From the NCBI GenBank assembly GCA_003278735.1, contig QCDO01000015.1, positions 1 through 38,237 on the forward strand: a stretch of DNA of 38,237 nucleotides, given 5' to 3'. Each line of letters starts with the position of its first letter. The stretch's first letter is position 1. Shown piece after piece: positions 1 through 8,221 of this stretch. Under the pieces are notes generated by a model. It was not told the DNA's origin. It saw nothing but the letters and a program-made list of their open reading frames with translations, and made no database searches. Position numbers and translations under genes: made by a program. This stretch comes from Prochlorococcus sp. AG-355-J09 (GTDB lineage Bacteria > Cyanobacteriota > Cyanobacteriia > PCC-6307 > Cyanobiaceae).

Positions 1-56
1 TGAATACAGTCAAAGTTTTTAATTCTTTTTAATTTGTGATCAATGAATATTACTTA

Positions 57-1355
57 ATGGATCAAAAATTTTCAGAATTTGAGCAGAAAATTCTAAATGG
101 CATAACTGAAGAAAGGTGGCTTGAATTGGCTGCAGAATTAATAAAAGCAGGACAACCAAGAGCTTGCGATCCACTTGATCCTGACTTGCCAGGAGGAGAA
201 GAAGAAGCAATTGCGATGCTTATTTCAGGTAAATTAGAAGCATTAGGAATGGATGTTAAAAGATACGAAAGTGTTCCCCATCGACCAAATGTTGTTGGGA
301 TTTTAAAAGGTGAAGGGAAGGGCCCTGTTTTAATGATGAATGACCATATGGATACGTACCCAGTTGTAGAACCTCATAAGTGGAATAAAACTAATTACAA
401 ACCATTTGAGGCTACAAGAGATGGAGACCTTTTATATGCTAGGGGATCTTCTGATACAAGGGGAAACCTAGCTTGTACTATTCTTGCTGCTCAAGCATTA
501 GTTGAAAATGGGATCAAGTTAAAAGGCGATCTAATGTATTGCTTTTGCGTAGATGAAGAGAGAGATGGAACTCATGGATCAATATATCTAACTAAAGAGA
601 TAGGAATTAAAGCTGATTATTCAATTACTGCAGAACCAACTGCATATGGTGGTGATGCTACTAAGGGTGAGTGGGGTATGAATTTGTCTATAGCCAATGG
701 AGGACATTGTCTTATCGAGGTAACAATCGAGGGAGACAAAGCTCATATTTGGCGTCCTGATACTAGTAATAATGCAATTGTTGAAGCGGCTCGGTTAATT
801 TCATATTTAGAAAAAATGCCTTTTACTCATGAAATAACTGATTTCATGGGCCATACCCCCCCTTGCACAACAATTGTTCGTATAAGAGGAGGCTTGCCTG
901 GGGAGATGCAGTTCTCTCCTGATTCGTGCACAATAACTCTGGCCGTTGTGGGAATTGTTCCTGGGATGAATCTTGAAAGCATAATCCTCGATATCGAAAA
1001 TGAAGTTAAGTCTTTTGTGGGAGATAGAAAAGATATCACTTACAAAATAAATCAAGTAAAAGATTCATTATTTGTTCCTGCCACTGATCCAGTTCCTTTA
1101 AATGAAGAACCTTGTTTATCAATCAATAAGGTTTATTCGAAATTTATGGGTGAAGAAGCTATCCCAAATAGAAAAAATGCGTTTAACGACACAATTAGAT
1201 TTAGAGAAGTTGGAATTAATGCAGTTACTTTTGGTCCTGGAGAGGATGGTTGGGCTCCAGATAATGAGAGTATCTCTATAACTAAAGCTGTTATTGCTGC
1301 AAAAATGTATGCTTTGACGATTATTGAAATTCTAGGAATTGAAGAAGGTTTATAA
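57..1355 (+). CDS. M20 family metallohydrolase (ArgE/DapE/allantoate amidohydrolase-like)
   Basis: Probable zinc-dependent amidohydrolase that cleaves an amide or ureido C-N bond in the cytoplasm. The M20 signatures are visible: HMDT (H97, D99), SSDTRGN with bridging D133, DEE with catalytic E167 and metal ligand E168, and a TAEP motif with E193. The C-terminal motif that normally supplies a last metal-binding His (FGPG..AH..NE) reads FGPGEDGWAPDNES, so that His appears absent. I chose ATG at 57; a GTG at 36 in the same frame, just after a stop, would add seven residues. It lies five bases before a TauC-like permease gene and is probably in that operon. Family confidence is high. The substrate is unknown: N-acyl amino acids, N-acyl taurine, ureido acids and formylaminopyrimidine-type substrates all fit the family. 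Confidence 0.85.
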   Translation: MDQKFSEFEQKILNGITEERWLELAAELIKAGQPRACDPLDPDLPGGEEEAIAMLISGKLEALGMDVKRYESVPHRPNVVGILKGEGKGPVLMMNDHMDTYPVVEPHKWNKTNYKPFEATRDGDLLYARGSSDTRGNLACTILAAQALVENGIKLKGDLMYCFCVDEERDGTHGSIYLTKEIGIKADYSITAEPTAYGGDATKGEWGMNLSIANGGHCLIEVTIEGDKAHIWRPDTSNNAIVEAARLISYLEKMPFTHEITDFMGHTPPCTTIVRIRGGLPGEMQFSPDSCTITLAVVGIVPGMNLESIILDIENEVKSFVGDRKDITYKINQVKDSLFVPATDPVPLNEEPCLSINKVYSKFMGEEAIPNRKNAFNDTIRFREVGINAVTFGPGEDGWAPDNESISITKAVIAAKMYALTIIEILGIEEGL

Positions 1356-1360
1356 AAATA

Positions 1361-2191
1361 ATGAATAATAATCAAATAAAAAATAAAAGAAATATCAAAA
1401 GATTCATTCCTCCTTTTATGCGCAAAAAAACTTTTGCGTATTCAATGTTAACTGTAAATATTTTATTTATTACATGGGTAGTAGTTACTGAAACCGGACT
1501 TGCTGATGAACTTTTTCTCCCAGGCCCTTTAAAAATTTGGCAATCTTTTATAGAAGTCTCAACTGAAGGTTACCAAGGAAATACATTATTTGTTCATGTA
1601 TTCACAAGCGTAAATAGGATATTAGCTGCATTCATTATGGCTTGCATTGTAGGTATTCCAATGGGCGTTTTAATGGGGGCATCAAAAATAGCTAGAGCCC
1701 TATTAAATCCTTTAATAGAGTTTTATAGACCATTGCCTCCTCTAGGTTTATATACACTTTTGGTAATGTGGCTAGGTATTGGAGAAGAATCAAAACTTGC
1801 GCTTCTATTTTTAGCAGCATTGCCAGGACTGATAATAGCGACCATACAAGCAGTTCAAAATATTGATCCTGTTTACCTAAGAGTCGCCAAAGGTTTAGGC
1901 GCATCAAAAAAAACAATACTTTTCAATGTTTATCTTCCAGCAGCTGGTCCAACAATACTTGCAGGAATGAGAATATCACTAGGCTTTACTTATACAGTCT
2001 TAGTAGCTGCTGAAATTGTTGCGGCATCTGCAGGGATTGGTTGGATGATTTGGGATGCGGCAAAGTTTTTGTTATCAGATGTTGTGATTATGGGATTAAT
2101 TGTTTTAGGCCTAACAGGAATTGGTCTTGATATATTTATGCGATTTATAGGAAGAATTTTGATGCCTTGGACCCGATATCTCGGGCCCTAG
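1361..2191 (+). CDS. ABC transporter permease, TauC/SsuC-like (system 1)
   Basis: Inner-membrane permease of an importer in the taurine/sulfonate/nitrate class. The 276 residues have an N-terminal membrane segment around residues 28-45, several further hydrophobic segments, and the EAA loop that docks the ATPase (GLGASKKTILFNVYLP, about residues 180-195). Length and motif fit BPD_transp_1 permeases. It starts with ATG five bases after the M20 gene and is followed about 75 bases later by its likely binding protein. The matching ATPase gene is separated from it by two genes. Assignment to the family is firm; the substrate is inferred only from neighbours. Confidence 0.9.
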   Translation: MNNNQIKNKRNIKRFIPPFMRKKTFAYSMLTVNILFITWVVVTETGLADELFLPGPLKIWQSFIEVSTEGYQGNTLFVHVFTSVNRILAAFIMACIVGIPMGVLMGASKIARALLNPLIEFYRPLPPLGLYTLLVMWLGIGEESKLALLFLAALPGLIIATIQAVQNIDPVYLRVAKGLGASKKTILFNVYLPAAGPTILAGMRISLGFTYTVLVAAEIVAASAGIGWMIWDAAKFLLSDVVIMGLIVLGLTGIGLDIFMRFIGRILMPWTRYLGP

Positions 2192-2205
2192 GCTTCAATT
2201 AAGCC
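2191..2205 (+). other. Small intercistronic hairpin
   Basis: GGCTT-CAATT-AAGCC forms a 5-bp stem starting at the last base of the permease stop codon. No T tract follows, so a stand-alone terminator is unlikely. It could stabilise or partly separate the binding-protein message downstream. Weak evidence. Confidence 0.25.
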
Positions 2206-2265
2206 AAAGTCCATTTATCGGACAAAAAACAACCTTTATCCTTAAAGATTTTTATCAAAAAAAAA

Positions 2266-3297
2266 ATGAAAAACATTTTGAATAAAGTGTCCAAAACTCT
2301 TTTTGGATCACTTTCTGCAATGACACTTCTAATGATGACTTTTCCCATTGAAGCATTTGCAAAACCAAAAAAAATTACAGTGGGTTATTTAAACTTAGTA
2401 AATGCTCAGTTGGTTACAAAGAATTTAGGTCTTATTCAAAAAGAAATGCCTGGTGTAGAAGTTGAGCATATCAAAGTTGGTGGTGGAGGGGACATGTTAA
2501 GAGCTATCGCCGCAAAACAAGTGGATTTTGGAGGCTTAGGTAATCCTCCTACTGCAATTGGAGTTACAAGAAAACTACCAATTGACGGAATCATGGTTCT
2601 AAATATGCTTGATTTTGTAGAAGCAATGGTTGTCAGAACTGATGCAAATATAAAATCTTTCAAGGACTTAAAAGGAAAAACTGTTGCAGCTCCTTTTGGT
2701 TCCACAACTCATTACCTTTTACTGCAAGCTCTTGCTGATGAAGGAATTGATCCATCATCGATGACAATTTTAGATTTAAGGCCAAATGATATTGCAGCGG
2801 CTTGGGCGAGAGGGGATCTTGATGCAGCTTGGTTTTGGGAGCCTAACTTAGATAAAGCTGTAAAAAGAGGAGGTAACATTTTTATGACTTCTGGAATTAT
2901 GGAAAAAAGAGGTTATCCGACTTGGGACGTTGGAGTTGTAATGAAGTCATTCGCCAAAAAATATCCAGAATATGTTGAAAAGTTTGTTAAAGCTGAATGC
3001 GCAGGTATTGATTTCTGGATCAATAATCCTGCAAAAACGGCAAAAATAATTGCTGAAGAATTATCTTTGGATTTGGAGGATGCCACTCGAATGATGAAAG
3101 GTACCGAAATGGTTCCTTGCAAAAAACAGTTAACTTCTCAATATATGGGTACATCTGATGATATCGGAGGTTTTGCAGACACACTTGTAAAAACATCTAA
3201 GTTTCTTGTCTCCCAGAAACGTTTACCAAAACAACTTAAAAGGAAGGATTACGAAAAATTCCTTGATCCATCTTATTTAGAAAAAGTTGTGGATTGA
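2266..3297 (+). CDS. TauA-like periplasmic substrate-binding protein (system 1)
   Basis: Periplasmic binding protein of the NMT1/SsuA/TauA superfamily, 343 residues. Residues 1-33 form a signal peptide (KK/K-rich start, hydrophobic core, EAFA before the mature KPKK). Stretches closely recall E. coli TauA from memory: PFGSTTHYLLLQAL (TauA PFISTTHYSLLAAL) and the following AAWARGDLDAAWFWEP. This makes taurine or another small sulfonate a reasonable ligand class, but TauA relatives also bind other small nitrogen compounds. ATG at 2266 directly follows an A-rich tract. A strong intrinsic terminator follows at 3311-3342. No TauD, Xsc or Tpa enzyme is present in the window. Confidence 0.88.
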   Translation: MKNILNKVSKTLFGSLSAMTLLMMTFPIEAFAKPKKITVGYLNLVNAQLVTKNLGLIQKEMPGVEVEHIKVGGGGDMLRAIAAKQVDFGGLGNPPTAIGVTRKLPIDGIMVLNMLDFVEAMVVRTDANIKSFKDLKGKTVAAPFGSTTHYLLLQALADEGIDPSSMTILDLRPNDIAAAWARGDLDAAWFWEPNLDKAVKRGGNIFMTSGIMEKRGYPTWDVGVVMKSFAKKYPEYVEKFVKAECAGIDFWINNPAKTAKIIAEELSLDLEDATRMMKGTEMVPCKKQLTSQYMGTSDDIGGFADTLVKTSKFLVSQKRLPKQLKRKDYEKFLDPSYLEKVVD

Positions 3298-3310
3298 CAT
3301 TTAATTCAAT

Positions 3311-3342
3311 AAAAAAAAAGGGGGATAAAACCCTCTTTTTTT
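3311..3342 (+). terminator. Intrinsic terminator after TauA-like gene
   Basis: An A tract runs into GGGGG, a six-base loop ATAAAA, then CCCTC and a T tract. The stem is five G-C/G-U pairs extended by A-T pairs. Placed 14 bases after the binding-protein stop codon, it should end most transcripts there. That leaves the amidase and ATPase genes with readthrough or a separate promoter. Confidence 0.75.
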
Positions 3343-3377
3343 AATACCCCATATGCACATTAGTAAATTTAATTATT

Positions 3378-4742
3378 TTGAAAAATAAATTTAATTTAAA
3401 CTCAATCAGAGATTCATATGATGATTCTATTTTGAGTCCACCTGATCTTATAAATGAATGTTACGAAAGAATTGAAAAAGACTCTAAGGACAAAATATGG
3501 ATTTCTCTTAGGAAGAGATCAGAGGCTATCAAAATTGCAGAATTAGTATCAACATCGTCACGAAAGAATAAACCATTATGGGGAATTCCTTTTTCTGTAA
3601 AAGATAATATTGATGTTGAGGGTCTCGCCACTACAGCAGCATGCCCAAAATATTCATACTTTCCAGAGAAATCTTCTCCAGTAGTGCAAGCTTTGGAAAA
3701 TGCTGGAGCAATTTGCCTTGGTAAAACAAATCTTGATCAGTTTGCAACTGGATTAAATGGTACTCGATCGCCTTATGGAGTGTGTACCTCAGTTTTTAAT
3801 GATGAATATATATCTGGTGGTTCTAGTTCGGGCTCTGCTCTTTCAGTTGCTAAAAAACAAGTTTGTTTCTCTATTGGAACTGATACAGGTGGATCAGGGC
3901 GAATTCCCGCCGCTATGAATAATATTATTGGACTAAAGCCTACTAAAGGAACTTTAAGTATTAAGGGTTTTGTTCCTTGTTGCCCCAGTCTTGATTGCCC
4001 ATCTGTATTTGCTTTGTCAGTAAAAGATGCCCTAGAAATAGCGCATATTGCTTTTTCTGATTCAAAAAAAGATGAAACTTTAAGATATGACTTCCAAAGA
4101 GGAAATTTTCAAATTCAGAAAATTCAGGAAAGAATTAAGATAAGAGTCCCTGAAGAAAAACAAAGAAATTTCTTTGGCAATAAAGAGGCAAGAAAATTAT
4201 ACGAGAATTTATTAGAGAAACTTCAAGAAGATGATATTGAGATTATTACGATAGATTTCTCGATGTTTTTGGAGGCAGGCAGAATGTTATTTGATGGTCC
4301 TTGGGTAGCTGAAAGATACTCCTCTCTGTATAAGTTTCTTATAAAAAATAAAAATGCTGTTTTAGATACAACCTTAAAAATTCTAGAAAATGGTCAAAAG
4401 TGGAGTGGTAAGGATGTTTTTGAAGCTCAAGAGAGAGTTAAAGAAATACAACATTTTTTAGAATCAGAACTAGGTTTCAATGAATTTCTAATGACTCCCA
4501 CAGTAGGTTCATTATGTAAAATTTCTGATCTTAAAAAAGATCCTATTGGTTCAAATAGCAACTTAGGATACTATTCATATTTTGCAAATATTTTAGATTT
4601 AAGTGGAATTTCAATACCAGCTGCTTTCTATGAAAATGGCATGCCATTTGGTGTAACTTTTTTTGGTAAGGCTTTTGAAGATTCAAAAGTTGGCTTTGTT
4701 GCTGAAACTCTTCTAAAAAATTTTCCTGTTCATCAGGAATAG
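3378..4742 (+). CDS. Amidase-signature enzyme, allophanate hydrolase (AtzF)-like, lacking the C-terminal domain
   Basis: Cytoplasmic Ser-Ser-Lys amidohydrolase. Lys75 lies in FSVKDNID, Ser149 in SGGSSSGSA and Ser173 in GTDTGGSGR. The spacing matches the triad I recall for AtzF (K91/S165/S189). The TNLDQFATGLNGTRSPYG stretch and the LSIKGFVP..PSLDCPS region are also typical of allophanate hydrolases rather than GatA. The 454 residues correspond only to the amidase domain; AtzF/DUR1,2-type enzymes usually carry a further C-terminal domain of roughly 130-150 residues. The start is TTG at 3378. It sits between the TauA-like and TauB-like genes, so its substrate or a derivative probably enters through that transporter. 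Ammonia release from allophanate or a similar ureido/amide compound is the best guess. Confidence 0.8.
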   Translation: MKNKFNLNSIRDSYDDSILSPPDLINECYERIEKDSKDKIWISLRKRSEAIKIAELVSTSSRKNKPLWGIPFSVKDNIDVEGLATTAACPKYSYFPEKSSPVVQALENAGAICLGKTNLDQFATGLNGTRSPYGVCTSVFNDEYISGGSSSGSALSVAKKQVCFSIGTDTGGSGRIPAAMNNIIGLKPTKGTLSIKGFVPCCPSLDCPSVFALSVKDALEIAHIAFSDSKKDETLRYDFQRGNFQIQKIQERIKIRVPEEKQRNFFGNKEARKLYENLLEKLQEDDIEIITIDFSMFLEAGRMLFDGPWVAERYSSLYKFLIKNKNAVLDTTLKILENGQKWSGKDVFEAQERVKEIQHFLESELGFNEFLMTPTVGSLCKISDLKKDPIGSNSNLGYYSYFANILDLSGISIPAAFYENGMPFGVTFFGKAFEDSKVGFVAETLLKNFPVHQE

Positions 4743-4765
4743 ATTCTTAAACTAAATTTTCTACA

Positions 4766-5578
4766 ATGAATCAAAACGTACTCACAAGAACAAAAGGTAA
4801 AGTAGTAATTGATAATATCTCAATAAGCTATTCTTCTCGCAATGAGCAAATTTATGCCTTAAAAGATATCTCTGCAACAATTAATCCCGGAGAATTTGTA
4901 TGCATATTGGGTCCTTCTGGATGCGGTAAGTCTTCACTATTAAATGGTATCGCGGGATTCGTAAATCCATCTAATGGAAAAATTTCTCTAGATAATAAGG
5001 AAATAATTAAACCAAGTCCTGAAATGGGGATGGTGTTTCAACAATATTCTTTATATCCATGGAAAACAGTAAAAGAGAATATTTCATTTGGCCCTAGTAT
5101 CAATAAAAAGGGGGATGAGTCTCCAGAAGAAATAGCTGCAAAATTTTTAGATATGATTGGCCTTTCAAAATATGCAAATCATTATCCAAATGAATTATCT
5201 GGAGGAATGCAACAAAGAGTTGGTATTGCAAGAGCATTAGCAAATTATCCCGATGTTTTATTAATGGATGAACCCTTTGGAGCACTTGACTCTCAAACAA
5301 GAATTATTATGCAGGAAAATCTTCTGAAAATCTGGAGAGAATTTAAGATAACTGTTGTTTTCGTAACTCATGATATTGATGAGGCTGTTTTTTTGGCTGA
5401 TAGAATTTTATTAATGAGTACGCTCCCTGGAAAAATTAAAAGAGATTTAAAAATTGATCTTCCTCGACCAAGGGATAAAGAAACAACAGATTCAAAAAGA
5501 TTTATAGAATTGAGACAAATTTGCCATAGCTTAATTAGAGAGGAGAGTATAAAAGCATTTGAGAAACAAAACCAATAA
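4766..5578 (+). CDS. ABC transporter ATPase, TauB/SsuB-like (system 1)
   Basis: Cytoplasmic ATPase of the same importer class as the permease at 1361-2191. It has Walker A GPSGCGKSS, Q-loop VFQQYSLYPW, signature LSGGMQQR, Walker B LLMDEPFGALD and switch-His VTHD. The PW after the Q-loop and the 270-residue length are typical of the TauB/SsuB/NrtD group. It lies 23 bases after the amidase gene. About 200 non-coding bases follow before the second transporter block, which suggests a transcription boundary. Confidence 0.92.
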   Translation: MNQNVLTRTKGKVVIDNISISYSSRNEQIYALKDISATINPGEFVCILGPSGCGKSSLLNGIAGFVNPSNGKISLDNKEIIKPSPEMGMVFQQYSLYPWKTVKENISFGPSINKKGDESPEEIAAKFLDMIGLSKYANHYPNELSGGMQQRVGIARALANYPDVLLMDEPFGALDSQTRIIMQENLLKIWREFKITVVFVTHDIDEAVFLADRILLMSTLPGKIKRDLKIDLPRPRDKETTDSKRFIELRQICHSLIREESIKAFEKQNQ

Positions 5579-5778
5579 AAAATTTTAAAAATTAAATTTA
5601 GAATTAAATCCTTAAAAGATTAATAGGGAAATAATTTCTAAATAACTATTAATTTTTTTTATAGTAATTTTTGCTTATAAACAAGAATTATAAGCGTATG
5701 AATTCTGTGTATCATAAGTAACTTTTTTGTATAAGAAATTTGATTATTCAATATGTATGTATTTACAAAGTTTTTATC

Positions 5779-7278
5779 ATGAAGACTTATCATCCAAATA
5801 AAAATTTATCCAAAAGATTTAATTACAAAAGGGGTAAATTTTGGAAACTAATAATTGCACTTTCCTTCGCAACATCTTTTCTGAGTCCTCAGGCTAATGC
5901 ATTTCCATTCGGGAAAAAATCAGGAAAAGCGGTTTGCTCCAAAATTCATGTTGGAACGCAAGATCAAGTTATTAATACAGCAGTGGGGGGAGCTGTTGTT
6001 AGAGAATTAGAAATCTTTAAGGATAATCTTCCGACTGATGGAGAATACAAAGGCTTAAAGTACGATCTGGAATGGTCAAGTTATACCTCTGGACCTCCAA
6101 TTACAAATAAAATGATTGCGAATCAAATACAAATTGGTTTGATGGGAGATTTCCCTGCAGTTATCAATTTAATAAAAGGAAGAGAGGGTAGTGGTAAGGC
6201 TAAGACTGTTTACATAGGAACATTGGCTTACAGCCCTAATGGGGCTGGGAATGCAGTTGTCGTTCCAATAAATAGTTCTGCTACTAAATTGACAGATTTA
6301 AAGGGTGGGATTGTATCTGTTCCATTTGGCTCTGCTGCTCATGGCATGGTACTAAAAGCGTTAAGTGATGCCGGTCTCGATACCAAAAGGGATGTTACTT
6401 TAATTAGTCAGGCCCCTGCTGTTGGAGGATCTGCTTTACAGAAAAATCAGATTGCCGCTCATGCTGATTTTGTTCCATTTGGAGAATTATTCCCCTTTAA
6501 AGGTTATGCTAAGAAAATTTTTGATGGAGCCCAAACAGGTGTCCCCACTTTACATGGAATAACTGTAAGGGAAGATTTCGCAAAGCAATGTCCTGAAGTT
6601 GTAACAGCTTTTATGAAGTCGGTAATTCAAGCAAATAATAAATTTCAAAAGACTCCAGAAAAGTTATCTGCGAGTATTGAAGAGTGGTCAGGCATAGATA
6701 AAGAAGTTGTTTATATGTTCTTAGGACCATCTGGACTACAACCTCTTACGCCTGAGATAAAAGAAGTTCAGTTACTTGCTTTGGAAAATAGCATTGCAGT
6801 ATTAAAAGATCTTGGAAAAATTCAAGATAAATCAATACAGCCAAGTGATGTGAGAGATTGGATCGATGACTCTTTCCTAGAGGCGGCAGTCTCTGAATTA
6901 GGAACATCTGTTGATGAGCAAAGCGAAAAAGGTGCTTCTTATGTCATTACAGGGAAAGATTCATATGACTCTTCCACAATAGAAAATCCAAAAATGGCAG
7001 CCCAAATTTGGTTTGAAGGACAAAAGAAAGTTAAGAACTTTGCCTCGACTAAAAATATGCTTTTAGCATTGAACGGCAAATTTAAATCAAAGACTCCAAG
7101 CGTCCTTTTTGTTCACGACAGATTCCAGGGATGGAAGTTATTTGCTACGAATGCATTTTATGTTGATGAAGATGGAATGATTAGTTCTTTCCTATTGAAA
7201 TCAGATGCAGACAAATTTGCAGAGTCAGTTAATTCTGAAGTCTTAGATTTCAAAACTCTTTCTAAAAAATATAGTTGA
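5779..7278 (+). CDS. NMT1/SsuA-type binding protein with NosL-like C-terminal domain (system 2)
   Basis: Secreted or periplasmic binding protein of 499 residues, far longer than the usual 320-350. I chose ATG at 5779; an in-frame TTG at 5740 would put 13 residues before a normal signal peptide. Residues about 20-41 form the signal (hydrophobic core ending SPQANA). Residues about 55-375 are the two-lobe NMT1-type domain (DLKGGIVSVPFGSAAHG, HADFVPFGEL, EEWSGI, DVRDWIDDSF). Residues about 385-499 resemble the NosL fold (MAAQIWFEG, then FYVDEDG, SDADKFAE and EVLDF near the end) but lack a visible CGM copper motif. Residues 55-375 are clearly related to the C-terminal half of the LysR regulator at 10022-11998. 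A palindromic terminator follows. Confidence 0.85.
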   Translation: MKTYHPNKNLSKRFNYKRGKFWKLIIALSFATSFLSPQANAFPFGKKSGKAVCSKIHVGTQDQVINTAVGGAVVRELEIFKDNLPTDGEYKGLKYDLEWSSYTSGPPITNKMIANQIQIGLMGDFPAVINLIKGREGSGKAKTVYIGTLAYSPNGAGNAVVVPINSSATKLTDLKGGIVSVPFGSAAHGMVLKALSDAGLDTKRDVTLISQAPAVGGSALQKNQIAAHADFVPFGELFPFKGYAKKIFDGAQTGVPTLHGITVREDFAKQCPEVVTAFMKSVIQANNKFQKTPEKLSASIEEWSGIDKEVVYMFLGPSGLQPLTPEIKEVQLLALENSIAVLKDLGKIQDKSIQPSDVRDWIDDSFLEAAVSELGTSVDEQSEKGASYVITGKDSYDSSTIENPKMAAQIWFEGQKKVKNFASTKNMLLALNGKFKSKTPSVLFVHDRFQGWKLFATNAFYVDEDGMISSFLLKSDADKFAESVNSEVLDFKTLSKKYS

Positions 7279-7316
7279 GTAAATTTACTTTTATTAAAAC
7301 CTGAAAAAAATCAATA

Positions 7317-7340
7317 AACATCTCCAAATTTGGAGATGTT
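7317..7340 (+). terminator. Perfect 24-nt palindrome, terminator or attenuator after system-2 binding protein
   Basis: AACATCTCCAAA is followed directly by its reverse complement and then TTCTT. The stem is perfect, about 10 bp with a tight loop. It lies between the binding-protein gene and the permease gene 14 bases further on. Partial termination here would make more binding protein than membrane components, as is common in importer operons. Confidence 0.6.
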
Positions 7341-7353
7341 TTCTTAAATTAAT

Positions 7354-8220
7354 ATGACTTTAACTAACTTTTCTTCAAAATCAAATTTTTATTTTAAATC
7401 ATTTAAAAAAGAGCGATTAATGTTATGGGAATTAATTCGAATTAATTCAAAAACCTACACTAGAAAATTAATATCAATAATACTGTTTTTCTTATTATGG
7501 GAATTTTTATGTTGGATCGATTTTAACTTCATAATAAATTTTGTTTTCGTTCCTACACCTGTTGAAGTTATAAATGCTTTCATTCAATTCATTAATGATT
7601 CTCCATGGGTTCATTTCAAAGCAAGTATTCTTAGAGTTATTGGAGGTTTTATTTCTGGCTCAATATTAGGAATTTTTGTTGGATTACTAATTGGATCATC
7701 CAAGGTATTAGAAGATCTTTTAGCAACTCCTTTAGAATTGTTGAGACCAATCCCTGCCGTAGCTTGGATACCATTAGCAATCTTAATGTTTCCTGATGCC
7801 GAATCAGGAATGTATTATATAACTTTTGTTGGAGCTTTTTATCCAATACTTATAAGTACTCAAAAGGCAGTAGAGAATTCTTTATCTGATCGTTTGATGA
7901 TTAGAGTTGGGCAATCATTAGGAGCTAATTCTTTTCAATTATTTAAAGACATAATAGTACCAAGTTCATTACCAGGTATTAGTGCTGGTTTGGTCATTGG
8001 TATGGGTAATGCATGGTTTTGTTTAGTTACAGCTGAAATCATTGCTGGGAGATTTGGTATTGGATACAAAACGTGGGAATCTTATGTAATTTCAGAATAT
8101 CCGCCCATAGTTATGGGGATGGTCCTTATTGGATTAATGGGTGCCTTTTCTTCATTTGTTGTTCTAAAAATAACGGATTCTTTCATGCCTTGGAGAACTA
8201 TTTCAAAGGATGGGATTTGA
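7354..8220 (+). CDS. ABC transporter permease, SsuC-like (system 2)
   Basis: Inner-membrane permease, 288 residues. Hydrophobic segments start around residues 45-70, and the EAA docking loop reads VGQSLGANSFQLFKDIIVP near residue 190-205. It differs clearly from the system-1 permease. ATG at 7354 follows the palindrome at 7317-7340; Met23 (MLWELIR) is an alternative start. The gene runs directly into the ATPase gene, so the two are translationally coupled. Substrate unknown; assigned to the sulfonate/nitrate/bicarbonate class by family and by its binding protein. Confidence 0.9.
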   Translation: MTLTNFSSKSNFYFKSFKKERLMLWELIRINSKTYTRKLISIILFFLLWEFLCWIDFNFIINFVFVPTPVEVINAFIQFINDSPWVHFKASILRVIGGFISGSILGIFVGLLIGSSKVLEDLLATPLELLRPIPAVAWIPLAILMFPDAESGMYYITFVGAFYPILISTQKAVENSLSDRLMIRVGQSLGANSFQLFKDIIVPSSLPGISAGLVIGMGNAWFCLVTAEIIAGRFGIGYKTWESYVISEYPPIVMGMVLIGLMGAFSSFVVLKITDSFMPWRTISKDGI

Positions 8221-8221
8221 C

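Noticed and set aside
2192..3377. Possible guanidine (ykkC-type) riboswitch before the TauA-like or AtzF-like genes, suggested by the gene content
   Set aside because: Neither intergenic region (2192-2265, 3298-3377) shows the conserved ACGG/GGG core elements, and both are too short. Only a simple hairpin and a terminator are present.
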